A model generated the notes under the pieces. That model worked only from the letters and a program-made list of their open reading frames with translations. It had not been told where the DNA came from and searched no databases. Shown piece after piece: positions 8,358-17,233 of a stretch of 64,000 nucleotides of DNA. Source of the stretch: Shewanella nanhaiensis. GTDB taxonomy: Bacteria; Pseudomonadota; Gammaproteobacteria; Enterobacterales; Shewanellaceae. The stretch is taken from positions 1 to 64,000 of the forward strand of contig NZ_JAHZST010000004.1 in the NCBI RefSeq assembly GCF_019457885.1, in the 5' to 3' direction. The position numbers and the translations under genes are program-made. Each line of letters starts with the position of its first letter. Within the stretch, counting starts at the first letter, position 1.

Positions 8358-10127
8358 ATGAACCGGTCTTTTACACGTAGAGATTTTTTGGCCATGTCGG
8401 CTAAAGGTGTGGGCGCTGCTGTAGTTTCCTATGGCTTGATGGGTTGTAGTAGCAGTGATGATGACGATGCTAGTGCGATTCAAGCAAGCTTTAGTCATGG
8501 TATTGCCAGTGGTGATCCTAGCCATAGCGCTGTGATCCTATGGACACGTGTCACCCCAAGCAGTGAAGGTGAAGTGAAAGTAAGCTGGGAGGTGGCAACA
8601 GATTCAGGCTTTACCGATCTGGTGACCAATGGCGAAATGGTAACAACCGCAGAGCGTGATTATACCGTGAAGGTCGATGCCATCGGCCTAGACTCCGGCA
8701 CTGCTTATTACTACCGTTTTACCTCAGGTGAGCTCACCTCTGAAGTGGGCATGACACGTACCTTACCGGAAGGTGCTGTTGACTCCGTTAAACTGGCGGT
8801 GATGTCATGTGCTAACTTTCCCGCTGGTTACTTTAATACCTATGAGCTGGCCGCTCAGCAAGATGAGCTGGATGCAGTGATCCATCTTGGAGATTATATC
8901 TATGAGTATGCTCGCGGTGAATATGCCAGCGAGAATGCCGCAGAACTTGATCGAGAAGTGCTACCAGAGGGGGAGCTGTTTTTACTCAGTGACTACCGTA
9001 CCCGTTATGGCCAATATCGCGGCGATGCAAGTTTGCAGAAGCTTCATGCCAAGGTGCCGTTTATCACGGTATGGGACGATCATGAGGTCGCGAACGATAC
9101 TTGGTCTGATGGCGCTGAAAATCATAATGAGGGTGAAGGTAGCTTTGATGACAGAAAAGCTGCTGCACTTCAGGCCTACTTTGAATGGTTACCGATCCGC
9201 CCTTGGAGTGAAGGGAACAATGAAGAGATCTACCGCTCATTTAGCTTCGGTGATCTTGTCGATCTGCATATGATGGATACACGCGTATTAGCGCGTAATA
9301 AACCATTGGATTATGCCGATTACATCGATCCGGCAACACAAGGTATAGATAGTGCCAGGTTTATGGCCGATGTGACGAGTACCGAGCGTACCATGCTAGG
9401 CCAAGAGCAGCTGCAGTGGTTACAGCAAACCCTGTTAACGGCAACTGGAAAATGGCAGGTGTTAGGACAGCAGGTGTTGATGGGAAGAATGTTGCTTCCA
9501 GCAGCAATTGCAACTCAGCAGTTAAGTATCGCCGAGTTTGCCGAGTTAGGAGCGATTGCACAGATTGCAGCAAGGGCTCAGGCCAATGATCCTACTTTAA
9601 CGGCTAGCGAGTACAGCTTTTTAATCGCGAACCAGCATAGGTTAACGCTTGAGGTGATGGCACAACTACAATTGCCTAACATCCCTTATAATTTAGATGC
9701 TTGGGATGGTTACGCCTATGAACGTGAAGTTATCTTAGGCACAGCAAAATCGAAAGGGAGTAATCTCGTCGTTATTGCTGGCGATACCCATAACGCTTGG
9801 GCAAATGAGCTCAGTGATGCTGGTGGCGATGCCGTTGGGGTTGAGTTTGCAACTAGCTCTGTATCCTCACCAGGTTTAGAGTTTTATCTAGGGATCCCTG
9901 CCGATCAGCAAGCTGCCACAGAAGCGGGCGTGACTCAAATGGTCGATGGCCTGCAATATACTAATCTGCGCGATCGTGGCTTTATGGTTCTGACATTCAC
10001 AGCAGAGCAGGTGCGCAGTGACTGGCACTTTGTTGATACCATCGAATCGACTGAGTTTAGTGAAGATATGGATAAACGTTATAGCGCTGTTAGCCAGCTA
10101 GGCTCGGCGAAAATAATGCCTGCGTAA
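8358..10127 (+). CDS. phoD: PhoD-family alkaline phosphatase, Tat-exported lipoprotein
   Basis: A 589-residue phosphodiesterase/alkaline phosphatase of the PhoD family. The N-terminus carries a twin-arginine motif (TRRDFLA, Arg7-Arg8) and a lipobox (LMGC, Cys30), so it should be folded in the cytoplasm, exported by Tat and lipid-anchored. An N-terminal PhoD-type beta domain (SHGIASGDPSHSAVILWTR, about 44-63) precedes the metallophosphatase core. Metal-binding motifs are HLGDYIYEY near 176, WDDHEVANDTW near 238 and AGDTHNAW near 474. PhoD enzymes release phosphate from phosphodiesters and monoesters using Fe/Ca. A Pho-box-like site upstream fits this role. Confidence 0.93.
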   Translation: MNRSFTRRDFLAMSAKGVGAAVVSYGLMGCSSSDDDDASAIQASFSHGIASGDPSHSAVILWTRVTPSSEGEVKVSWEVATDSGFTDLVTNGEMVTTAERDYTVKVDAIGLDSGTAYYYRFTSGELTSEVGMTRTLPEGAVDSVKLAVMSCANFPAGYFNTYELAAQQDELDAVIHLGDYIYEYARGEYASENAAELDREVLPEGELFLLSDYRTRYGQYRGDASLQKLHAKVPFITVWDDHEVANDTWSDGAENHNEGEGSFDDRKAAALQAYFEWLPIRPWSEGNNEEIYRSFSFGDLVDLHMMDTRVLARNKPLDYADYIDPATQGIDSARFMADVTSTERTMLGQEQLQWLQQTLLTATGKWQVLGQQVLMGRMLLPAAIATQQLSIAEFAELGAIAQIAARAQANDPTLTASEYSFLIANQHRLTLEVMAQLQLPNIPYNLDAWDGYAYEREVILGTAKSKGSNLVVIAGDTHNAWANELSDAGGDAVGVEFATSSVSSPGLEFYLGIPADQQAATEAGVTQMVDGLQYTNLRDRGFMVLTFTAEQVRSDWHFVDTIESTEFSEDMDKRYSAVSQLGSAKIMPA

Positions 10128-10145
10128 CAGCTCCCTTTGTTCGCT

Positions 10146-10174
10146 AAAGCCATCTCAGTTGAGGTGGCTTTTTT
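10146..10174 (+). terminator. Intrinsic terminator after phoD
   Basis: AAAGCCATCTCA and TGAGGTGGCTTT form the stem, with one mismatch-like position, followed by a T-run. It begins 19 bp after the phoD stop codon. Confidence 0.8.
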
Positions 10175-10273
10175 ATCTCTAGAGAGAAGATGAAACATGC
10201 GCTAAATGACAACTTTTGACTTTAAATAGAGCATAAAGCCTATTTTTAGTTTAAAATTTCGCTCCAAAATCTG

Positions 10274-10348
10274 GTAGGTGTCGGTTATTTTGCTCTATGG
10301 GGCAGAATGGGCCGCGTATCTCCATCTTTTGGATGGCGCCTTACCTAC
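10274..10348 (+). ncRNA. Candidate structured leader (three-way junction) before the phosphoribosyltransferase
   Basis: GTAGGT (10274-10279) pairs with ACCTAC (10343-10348). Enclosed are two hairpins. ATTTTGCTC/GGGCAGAAT makes nine consecutive pairs, two of them G-U, with loop TATG (10287-10308). CCATC/GATGG has loop TTTTG (10322-10336) and extra pairs at its base. The layout is a three-way junction ending 29 bp before the ATG. It does not show the purine-riboswitch core I would recognise. It could be a regulatory RNA or chance pairing. Confidence 0.3.
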
Positions 10349-10377
10349 TATATAAATAACAAGATGGGGACGGTTCG

Positions 10378-10944
10378 ATGTCTGATAAACGGTTTATTAC
10401 AGCTCAAGAGTTACTTGAAGATTCTTTTCGCTTAGCAGCGCAGGTGTATGAGAGCGGCTTTCGTCCGCAGTTTATTGTGGGCATTTGGCGCGGTGGTGCG
10501 CCAATAGGTATCGCGGTTCAGGAGTATTTTGATTTTAAAGAGGTAGAAACCGATCATATCGCTGTGCGTACCTCCTCATATTACGGCATAGGCACAGATA
10601 AGCAGAGTAAACAGATTAAGGTTCATGGTCTGCACTATATCGTCGAGAATGCCAATGCTGATGATGGGCTTTTGATTGTCGATGATGTGTTTGATTCTGG
10701 CCGTAGCATCCATGCCCTTATGGAAAACTTAAGTGATTTGATGCGCCTTAACTTACCTAAAGATGTGCGTATCGCTTGCCCTTATTACAAGCCAAAAAAT
10801 ACCGCCGTTCCGCTAAAACCTGATTACTTTATCCATGAATCTGATGAGTGGTTAGTCTTCCCTCACGAGGTGTCGGGCTTGACTCCGCTGGAGCTAGCTG
10901 AGGGTAAGGGCGATCTAAAAAACATTAAAGAGCTGTTTGCTTAA
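10378..10944 (+). CDS. Purine-type phosphoribosyltransferase (hypoxanthine PRTase homologue)
   Basis: A 188-residue type I phosphoribosyltransferase, a family that joins a nucleobase to PRPP in purine salvage. The PRPP-binding signature LLIVDDVFDSGRS is at residues 98-110. GIWRGGAPIG (35-44) resembles the pyrophosphate loop, and YYKPKNTAVPLKPDYF near 135 resembles the base-binding region of hypoxanthine/xanthine PRTases. The protein lacks a signal peptide, so it is cytoplasmic. It has its own terminator and an unusual leader (see 10274-10348). The exact base specificity (hypoxanthine, guanine or xanthine) cannot be settled from motifs. Confidence 0.85.
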   Translation: MSDKRFITAQELLEDSFRLAAQVYESGFRPQFIVGIWRGGAPIGIAVQEYFDFKEVETDHIAVRTSSYYGIGTDKQSKQIKVHGLHYIVENANADDGLLIVDDVFDSGRSIHALMENLSDLMRLNLPKDVRIACPYYKPKNTAVPLKPDYFIHESDEWLVFPHEVSGLTPLELAEGKGDLKNIKELFA

Positions 10945-10976
10945 TCGAAATCATCTTATACTGATTTGTATAAAGC

Positions 10977-11003
10977 AAAAAGCCAGCGATATCGCTGGCT
11001 TTT
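10977..11003. terminator. Bidirectional terminator
   Basis: AAAAGCCAGCGAT and ATCGCTGGCTTTT form a perfect stem with almost no loop, lying between the converging phosphoribosyltransferase gene and the small membrane-protein gene. A T-run follows on the plus strand. Confidence 0.85.
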
Positions 11004-11010
11004 TGTTTTG

Positions 11011-11223
11011 TTAGAGCTTGTTAATCTGCTCACCGAGCTGGTATGACTTATCAGTCACTATGGTCTCTAAGGTTGCAACTCTTTCCTGAAGTTTCGCGAG
11101 TTCCGCTTTTAAGGCATCCACTTCACCTGAGTCCACATCTCCTTTGCGTTTGTTGTATTCCTTATAAGCACTCACCGAAAAAGCGCCGATGATAGCGATA
11201 GCTGCAATCTCAAAAGGTCCCAT
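11011..11223 (-). CDS. Small membrane protein with coiled coil
   Basis: A 70-residue protein with one N-terminal membrane segment (about residues 3-19) and a charged coiled-coil tail (DALKAELAKLQERVATLETIV, about 37-57). The start has AAGGAG at good spacing. The layout of a short membrane anchor plus an amphipathic coil resembles PspB-like envelope-stress proteins, but the similarity is architectural and I do not claim orthology. It stands alone, with its own promoter region. Confidence 0.7.
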   Translation of the reverse strand: MGPFEIAAIAIIGAFSVSAYKEYNKRKGDVDSGEVDALKAELAKLQERVATLETIVTDKSYQLGEQINKL

Positions 11224-11419
11224 AACCTATACTCCTTACTCTTTTTTATAATTGGGTAATATCAATGCTGTATTAAAATGTATCAAGCTGATCTGTTTAA
11301 TACAAACCTCATGCCAAAATAAAAAGTGATTTTTATCATTAGGTTAAATTAATGCTTAGCCTTTCTTCTGTAATAAACACTACTTTATGGTGAGTCTGGC
11401 TAATTTCACCATTATAAAA

Positions 11420-14056
11420 TTAATGAAGTAATCTCTCCTTAATTCTCACGCAGCGAACCTCATCTTGATAGGCGCTAAGTAGAGCTTCTTGACTTGTTTT
11501 TGAGAGCTTTCTCTTTTGCAACGCGGTGAGGGGAAAGTTTACATACTCCTTCAGGACTTTTTCGAGTGTTTCAATACCGCGGTAGTTGCATTGAGCTGGA
11601 ATTAAATGTTTAGCATACAGATCCATAAACTCAGGTGTTTTACGGCTGTTCAACTCGTTTAATTTAGTCAGCCTTAACTCTGCGGTCATTGCACTTAACT
11701 CTGCCTGCTCCTTAGGATAAAGGTTGGGAATGACCTGCTCTATGATAGCAGGGGCAATTCGTTCATCACTTTGAATTCGAGTTAGCCAGCGACGTTTGAT
11801 ATTGGCTTCTGGACGCGATGCCTGAGCTGCAATAAAGGAGAGTTTACCTGTCTCTGAATCGTCATTTTTCTGCTCGGTTAACAGTAACTTTTTAGCCTTA
11901 ATGTGATCGTAGCGGTTAATCTGTTTGACGATACTCCAGCGCATAGCTTGCGTTAAGACAAGACCGTTAATGTGAGCTGAACCTTCTATGAGTTGCTGCA
12001 AGTGATCAAGGGCTTGAGTGTTAGTCGCAAGTTGAATATAGGCATTAAACCATTGTTTTTGCAGTGCAGGGTTTTGGTTGTAAAACATGGTTTTTCTCAG
12101 GCTCATCTGAGCCATCCCTTTTAGTGCACTACGGGTATAACTCAGATGCATCGGCTGCATCTGCTCTAGATAGGTTTTACTTTTTATTAGTAGTTTTAAT
12201 ACCTGAGCCAATACTTCTGGATTTTGTTCTTGGGGAAGATTAATAAATACAGCCCCTAAAAATTGATCCAGTGGTAGTTTTCCATCTAATACACTCTCCC
12301 ACAGGGTTTGCCACAACATGGATTTGAGCAGAGGATCTTCGAGAGTACTGAGTTCAAGTTTGGCTGTATCCATAGACTTAGGGTCCAGCTCAACCTTAAC
12401 GTAACCCCAGTCATGATCGTTGGGATAGACTAGGTCGGGACAGCGAACGCCAATGAGCCTGTTAATTTGGGTCTCTGCACCTTGATACGTGATGGCTGCA
12501 TCTAAGTTACGGTGAAGTTGGCGCCGCCCCTTAGTATATAAACCTAAGGTGACTCTTTGCGTGTCTAGCTTATTGTTCAACTCCTTGCTCATGCCACTTG
12601 CTGGGCTCTGCAGTACAGTAAATGAGTTGATACGTTTATCTGCGCAGCTAAAGTCGACTTTTATGTGACCAGCTATGGCTTGAAGCTGTGTTTTATCTTG
12701 GGATTGATTGTGAGGCGGCTTTTCATCTGCGGCTAACTTGTTGATAAAGTCCGCCAGTGTCAGAGAGCCATTTTGTGAGTCCAGAAGCTCTGTGAGTGTC
12801 TGCCGAAAATGACGACTTGTGAACTGATACTCAAGCTGTTTGAGTATCGCAGCCCCCTTAAACGGGCTCATGGCTGGAGCTTTTCCTGCCAGAGGTAGGG
12901 CGTAGAGCTCATCTTGCTCATAGGCGATCTGTTTCTGATTAAGGAAAAACTGATGCCAAATTGGAGAGTACTCGCCTGTATCAGCTTGCGCCTGTATTGC
13001 CATATAACTTGCTAAGCTTTCGCGCAGAGAAGAGCGAGCAAGTTCGCCAGCTTCAGATTGTTCAACAACATTTAACGTGTTTAACCACTGCATAGATACT
13101 TGATAGTCGATTTGAGACGTGAGGCTCTGTTGCGCAAACTTATCTTCGTCACTTGGGGTTAAATCTCGCTCATTGAAGCTGCCTACCCCAATTTTTGAAG
13201 AGGTGGCTAAAGGGGAGGGCTTGATTATCAGGTCCAATTTATCATTTGGGTAGGGTTGGCCATACTGTTGTGTAAATTTAGTAAGCGCATTGTGGGCGTT
13301 TGAAAACCACAGCTCTGAATCGATCGCATCTTTAACCGATTGACGGGCGATCAACCTAAGTGGGAGCTCTGTTGTGGTGTTGTGCCAGATCTGAAAAGGC
13401 CCCGCGTAAAGGGGGAGCTGATAGGGCGTAAGCTCTGGGCTTGGCGGAAATTGCCAGAGATTAAATTCGCCCTTCGATATCAACTCTGTCTCGGCTTGGG
13501 TTGTGATTATGGTCCAGCTTTTTGGGGCCGTGATATTGAATTGAAAGCTGGCCTTATTACCTTGGTTGAAAATAGGCAGGAGCTGGCTGACACTCTCCTC
13601 ATCGAAATTGGAGTAGAGGTAAATATGCTGATCTAGCCGGTCGATAACACGACTCATGCCGCTCTTCTCGGTGGTGAGTGCAACGCGATAATTTATCTCT
13701 AAGGTATTACTGCCATTCTCAAGTAATCTTGGGCTCAGGGTGAACTGCTCTCCATCATAATTAGGGTAGATCTTATGGCCATTGATAATGAAGCTGCTGA
13801 CTTGAGCCTGCCTAAGGGCTAAGGTGAGTGGCTGCTCACTCTCAATGAGTCTGAAGTTTATTTTACTCACCACATTAAGCTCTGGTTTATCACTGAGCGA
13901 GAGTGATACTTGATAGCTGAGCTCTGAGACTCGTGATTCGATTATTGCTTTTTTGGTCTCTGCTTTTGGGGAGATGGCAACACTAAAAAAGAGGGCGAGA
14001 GAGAGTAGAGAGCTAAGGCAGACGCGCAGCAGATCCAAGGTTAAGGTCCTAATCAT
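11420..14056 (-). CDS. M1 aminopeptidase-like protein lacking the zinc motif (probable pseudoenzyme)
   Basis: About 878 residues from the ATG at 14056. A TTG start at 14089 would add 11 residues, but the ATG gives a clean signal peptide (hydrophobic core about 13-29, cleavage near SPKA-ET). An M1-like N-terminal beta region is followed by YGQPYPNDKLDLIIKPSP, aligning with the segment before GAMEN in M1 enzymes. There the protein reads KIGVGSFNERD instead of GAMENWG. The HEXXH position reads DYQVSMQWL, with neither histidine, while the third-ligand region survives as LRESLASYMA. A long helical C-terminal domain follows, as in M1 enzymes. I infer loss of peptidase activity and a binding or scaffold role. 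It may be periplasmic. Confidence 0.75.
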   Translation of the reverse strand: MIRTLTLDLLRVCLSSLLSLALFFSVAISPKAETKKAIIESRVSELSYQVSLSLSDKPELNVVSKINFRLIESEQPLTLALRQAQVSSFIINGHKIYPNYDGEQFTLSPRLLENGSNTLEINYRVALTTEKSGMSRVIDRLDQHIYLYSNFDEESVSQLLPIFNQGNKASFQFNITAPKSWTIITTQAETELISKGEFNLWQFPPSPELTPYQLPLYAGPFQIWHNTTTELPLRLIARQSVKDAIDSELWFSNAHNALTKFTQQYGQPYPNDKLDLIIKPSPLATSSKIGVGSFNERDLTPSDEDKFAQQSLTSQIDYQVSMQWLNTLNVVEQSEAGELARSSLRESLASYMAIQAQADTGEYSPIWHQFFLNQKQIAYEQDELYALPLAGKAPAMSPFKGAAILKQLEYQFTSRHFRQTLTELLDSQNGSLTLADFINKLAADEKPPHNQSQDKTQLQAIAGHIKVDFSCADKRINSFTVLQSPASGMSKELNNKLDTQRVTLGLYTKGRRQLHRNLDAAITYQGAETQINRLIGVRCPDLVYPNDHDWGYVKVELDPKSMDTAKLELSTLEDPLLKSMLWQTLWESVLDGKLPLDQFLGAVFINLPQEQNPEVLAQVLKLLIKSKTYLEQMQPMHLSYTRSALKGMAQMSLRKTMFYNQNPALQKQWFNAYIQLATNTQALDHLQQLIEGSAHINGLVLTQAMRWSIVKQINRYDHIKAKKLLLTEQKNDDSETGKLSFIAAQASRPEANIKRRWLTRIQSDERIAPAIIEQVIPNLYPKEQAELSAMTAELRLTKLNELNSRKTPEFMDLYAKHLIPAQCNYRGIETLEKVLKEYVNFPLTALQKRKLSKTSQEALLSAYQDEVRCVRIKERLLH

Positions 14057-14195
14057 TATTATTTGGCTTAGAGTACCCGATTTTGACAATTGAGACTATG
14101 AGTGTACGCTCTTTTCTACATGGGACAGAGTTAACGGTAATGTGATGGAAAAGGGCGTATGATACTGCTCCATTTTTTACCATAGTGCCTATCTT

Positions 14196-14753
14196 ATGAA
14201 ACTCTTTTTTGCCTCGGATATTCATGGTTGCTTTGAAAGCGCCCAGAAGATGATTAAGGCTTTTGAACAAAGTGGCGCTCAGCACTTATTGCTACTTGGG
14301 GATATTCTTAACCACGGGCCGAGAAATGCCATACCTCAGGGATATGCTCCCATGAAAGTGGTTGAGTTACTCAATGGTTATGCTAATAAGATTATTGCTG
14401 TGCGTGGTAACTGTGACAGTGAAGTGGACCAGATGCTGTTGAGTTTTCCTATGATGGCTGACTATAACTGGGTGCTGCTTGACGACGGTCGTCGACTCTT
14501 CTTAACTCATGGACACCTTTATCGTAGCGATAACTGTCCGCACCTGAGTGCTGGCGACATTATCGCATCGGGGCACACACACCTGCCTGTTGCTGAAAAA
14601 CAGGGGGAGATAATCCTTTTTAACCCAGGCTCTGTGACAATCCCGAGGGGAGAGAATAAACCTAGCTATGGTTTGTTGGAAGATAATAGATTGAGCGTAA
14701 TGAGCTTTGATGGGGATGAGCTTAGCTTCTATAACTTAGTTCCTATAACTTAG
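14196..14753 (+). CDS. yfcE: YfcE-type metallophosphodiesterase
   Basis: A 185-residue phosphodiesterase of the MJ0936/YfcE family, close to E. coli YfcE (184 residues), which hydrolyses artificial phosphodiesters with Mn. Metal-binding motifs are in family order: SDIHG (7-11), LLGDILNHG (33-41), RGNCDSE (about 70), LTHGH (about 105) and SGHTHLP (about 127). NPGSVTIPRGENKPSYG near the C-terminus is also a family signature. It has no signal peptide. The gene diverges from the M1-like gene and ends at a hairpin shared with lpoB. Confidence 0.92.
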   Translation: MKLFFASDIHGCFESAQKMIKAFEQSGAQHLLLLGDILNHGPRNAIPQGYAPMKVVELLNGYANKIIAVRGNCDSEVDQMLLSFPMMADYNWVLLDDGRRLFLTHGHLYRSDNCPHLSAGDIIASGHTHLPVAEKQGEIILFNPGSVTIPRGENKPSYGLLEDNRLSVMSFDGDELSFYNLVPIT

Positions 14754-14771
14754 CTTCTACAGTTAAGTAAA

Positions 14772-14799
14772 AAAATGCCAACCTAGAGGTTGGCATTTT
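14772..14799. terminator. Bidirectional terminator between yfcE and lpoB
   Basis: AAAATGCCAACC and GGTTGGCATTTT form a 12-bp stem with loop TAGA. It separates two converging genes. Confidence 0.88.
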
Positions 14800-14826
14800 C
14801 ACACTTATCTTAATGCGCTTATCCGC

Positions 14827-15420
14827 TTATAAACCAAGGAAAGACTTAGATCTTACCTTGCGGATCTCTTTTTCATCAGACCATTCAATCAGACCTGTTT
14901 CAAGATCCATTAGACGCATGGTCATCTTGTAGTACACATCAGTGGTGCTGCCATCTTGCTTAACTATGCTAGAAAGATTGCCGTATAGCATATACTGAGC
15001 GCCGATTTGACGGCCAAAGTTGATGGCAGTAGAGGGGTCAACCATACCGGCATTATTTTGGTAATCCAGTTGTTTACGTACTGAGTCAACTTTAGTCATG
15101 TCGATAAAACGGAACTTACCAGAACGAAGCAGTTTATTGCTGATAGAGTCAGTGACAGACTCTGTATCGATATGCTCAGAGGTCTTGTTCTTAATCTTAT
15201 CGACAAAGACGATAGGGCGATCGTTAGCCGTTAGCACCATGACTGGCGGGAAGGTTAACATGCTATCAACCATCTTAGATGTGATAGCTTGTAGATCGGT
15301 TGAACCAAAGTTTTCATTAACGGTTTCCACTTCTGTGGCATCCCCGTACTGAACTTTAGATTGGCAACCTGCTAGGCCAATCGCTGCTGCTAGCAGAAAA
15401 ATTAGTTTGAAATGTTTCAT
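14827..15420 (-). CDS. lpoB: Penicillin-binding protein activator LpoB
   Basis: A 197-residue outer-membrane lipoprotein with lipobox LAGC (Cys19) in the reading MKHFKLIFLLAAAIGLAGC. LpoB reaches through the peptidoglycan to stimulate PBP1b. The start at 15420 is chosen because GGAA lies 7 bp before it; an ATG four codons upstream overlaps that binding site. Family features include RFIDMTKVDSVRKQL, GRQIGAQYMLYGNLS and MTMRLMDLETGLIEWSDEKEIRK. It is translated after the COG3014 gene with a 22-bp gap, and the pairing is seen in related bacteria. Confidence 0.9.
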   Translation of the reverse strand: MKHFKLIFLLAAAIGLAGCQSKVQYGDATEVETVNENFGSTDLQAITSKMVDSMLTFPPVMVLTANDRPIVFVDKIKNKTSEHIDTESVTDSISNKLLRSGKFRFIDMTKVDSVRKQLDYQNNAGMVDPSTAINFGRQIGAQYMLYGNLSSIVKQDGSTTDVYYKMTMRLMDLETGLIEWSDEKEIRKVRSKSFLGL

Positions 15421-15442
15421 AGTGAGTTCCATTAGATGTTGT

Positions 15443-16810
15443 TTAAATGATTATTGTATAAAAACGGGTGTAATTACCAGTGTCGATTACCCAAACCAGT
15501 GTTGTTCTTCCACTTTTTACCTCTATTGAGGCTGGAGCCGAGTTGTCCAATTGGACTGAATACTGACCTTGATTCACGTAGGTTCGTGCTATCTGAGCCT
15601 GCTTAGGCAAGGTTAGCCAGCTACGCCTGTCAGCTTGTTCTGTGACGACATTGAATATCTGCATGGCGATGGAGCCGAAATCGGTTTCATTGTTACGCGC
15701 TTTAGATTCGCTACGTACACTTCTAGCCATCTCTGCTTTAGCATAGGCCCTCGCTGCTTGACGGACCAAGGCGGCTGGTAGCTCCTCTTTTAGAGCTGTG
15801 ATGGCTAGCGCATCAATATTAGCGATCGGTGCTGCGGTTAAACGCTTATCTAAGCCTCTTATTTGCCCCTTAGCGACAGGGCGGGAGTTAAATGGGTAGG
15901 TTGCCAGAGACGCAGTTTGCCAGCTACCGTGGACTCGAAATGGAACGGTTAGGCTCTGTTTTTCATCCACAAAACCACGCTCGACCAGCATGATCACTTC
16001 CCCTTCGCCCTTTTTCGGTTTAGCTGCTTTTCCCCAGCGCTTCTCAAACTCATCGGCTTGAGGCATTGAGAGCTGTTTCGCTAAGCGAACTAGGTCCTTT
16101 TGCACGTACGGGTTGTTGGGGGCGATTTGGGCGGCTTTACGGTAATCGATAAAGGCGTCATTGGGCTCCCCTAATATTTCGTGGAGCACTCCCGTGATGT
16201 AATAGCTGTAAGCATTTAAAAATGAGCTGGTGGTGCTTCCAGCCGCTTTCCCTAGCTTGTTGACTTCCGCGTCAATGGTGCCATTGGCAATCGCTTGAAC
16301 CGATTCATTGGATTTCTGGTATCTGCGCTGCTCAGAGCTTTGCAAGTTATTGCTGCGCCTAACTTCGACGAGTGCTCCCTCTTTATCACCACTTAACAGG
16401 TAATTGAGTGCCTGGTATTGATGCAGCATCACTCTTTCATAACCTGGGCCGCGGTAGGGGATGACGTTATCGTTGATAAATAGGCTGCTGGCTGTGGCGC
16501 CAAGCTCTGATGCACTCAGGGTCGCCTTGTCATCAAACTCAAGGTAAGCGGCAACCGCTTGCTGGTAGTAGGCTTTACTGGCTTCAAAATCTCCAGCGAT
16601 TTGAGCGACTCTGCCCGCTTCTTGGGCGTAGAGCAGGCCATCGGCACCTGAGATATTATCAGCAACCTCATCGGCACCCTTTATCGGATCATTACTGTTT
16701 ATCTGCGCTTTTACCGGCGCGATCTGAGAGGGGTAATTAATGAAGATACTGTTAAATGCGCAGCCTGTTAGCGACAAGCTGAACAGTGGAATAAGTAGCC
16801 ACTTCTTCAT
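15443..16810 (-). CDS. COG3014-type TPR lipoprotein
   Basis: A 455-residue predicted lipoprotein (LTGC, Cys17) rich in helical repeats. TPR-like segments are visible at about 55-95 (AGRVAQIAGDFEASKAYYQQA) and 200-240 (DAFIDYRKAAQIAPNNPYVQ). The C-terminal half has VIMLVERGFVDEKQSLTVPF and a beta-rich end. The family, known only as COG3014, has no assigned biochemical function but is typically linked to lpoB. That arrangement holds here, with lpoB starting 22 bp downstream. I infer an envelope role connected with peptidoglycan synthesis. Confidence 0.82.
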   Translation of the reverse strand: MKKWLLIPLFSLSLTGCAFNSIFINYPSQIAPVKAQINSNDPIKGADEVADNISGADGLLYAQEAGRVAQIAGDFEASKAYYQQAVAAYLEFDDKATLSASELGATASSLFINDNVIPYRGPGYERVMLHQYQALNYLLSGDKEGALVEVRRSNNLQSSEQRRYQKSNESVQAIANGTIDAEVNKLGKAAGSTTSSFLNAYSYYITGVLHEILGEPNDAFIDYRKAAQIAPNNPYVQKDLVRLAKQLSMPQADEFEKRWGKAAKPKKGEGEVIMLVERGFVDEKQSLTVPFRVHGSWQTASLATYPFNSRPVAKGQIRGLDKRLTAAPIANIDALAITALKEELPAALVRQAARAYAKAEMARSVRSESKARNNETDFGSIAMQIFNVVTEQADRRSWLTLPKQAQIARTYVNQGQYSVQLDNSAPASIEVKSGRTTLVWVIDTGNYTRFYTIII

Positions 16811-16998
16811 TGTGTCGCCCCAATTAGACTTACCTGCTGCATATATATCCTTTGGTTTGGACTGTGTTTAACACTATATCCTTTAACATCCGTATAATAG
16901 ATTCAAGTTAAAACGCAGCATCTAAACATAATTTAGCTGAATATCTGCTGACTCACTTGTCAATTTTGTGAAATTAAGTTGAGTCAGCAGTATCTATT

Positions 16999-17015
16999 TA
17001 TACTGATTGGCATTA
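16999..17015 (-). repeat. Short dispersed motif overlapping the slyX stop codon
   Basis: On the minus strand the sequence TAATGCCAATCAGTATA begins with the slyX stop codon. Nearly the same motif (TAATACCAATCAGTATAA) begins with the stop codon of an unrelated gene at 32944. The ATAC/GTAT ends are complementary. Confidence 0.5.
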
Positions 17016-17225
17016 ATAGTGTGGCGGTGGTGTCTCTTCAGCTTGAGTCGCCATATTACTCGGTTCTACACTTTGTAATTTGCTGATAAGAACGCGTAAC
17101 TGGTGTTGCTGCTCTGCAAGGAGGTCATTGAGCTTGATCACTTGTTGATCAAGGGCATCGATGGTGCTCTCCTGAAAAGCCAGTTTCATCTCAAGATCTT
17201 CGACTCGTTGTGCTAATTGTTCCAT
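17013..17225 (-). CDS. slyX: SlyX family protein
   Basis: A 70-residue coiled-coil protein with the family's [19 protein letters not shown] start and PPPHY end. The function of SlyX is unknown; in many proteobacteria it sits near slyD or fkpA genes, and here fkpA lies about 1.1 kb away on the other strand. The start at 17225 is chosen because GAGG lies just upstream and homologues begin at this methionine. The longer frame starting at 17255 would overlap the preceding WD40 gene. Its ribosome binding site lies within 9 bp of the WD40 stop codon, indicating coupled translation. Confidence 0.9.
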   Translation of the reverse strand: MEQLAQRVEDLEMKLAFQESTIDALDQQVIKLNDLLAEQQHQLRVLISKLQSVEPSNMATQAEETPPPHY

Positions 17226-17233
17226 TTTTACCT

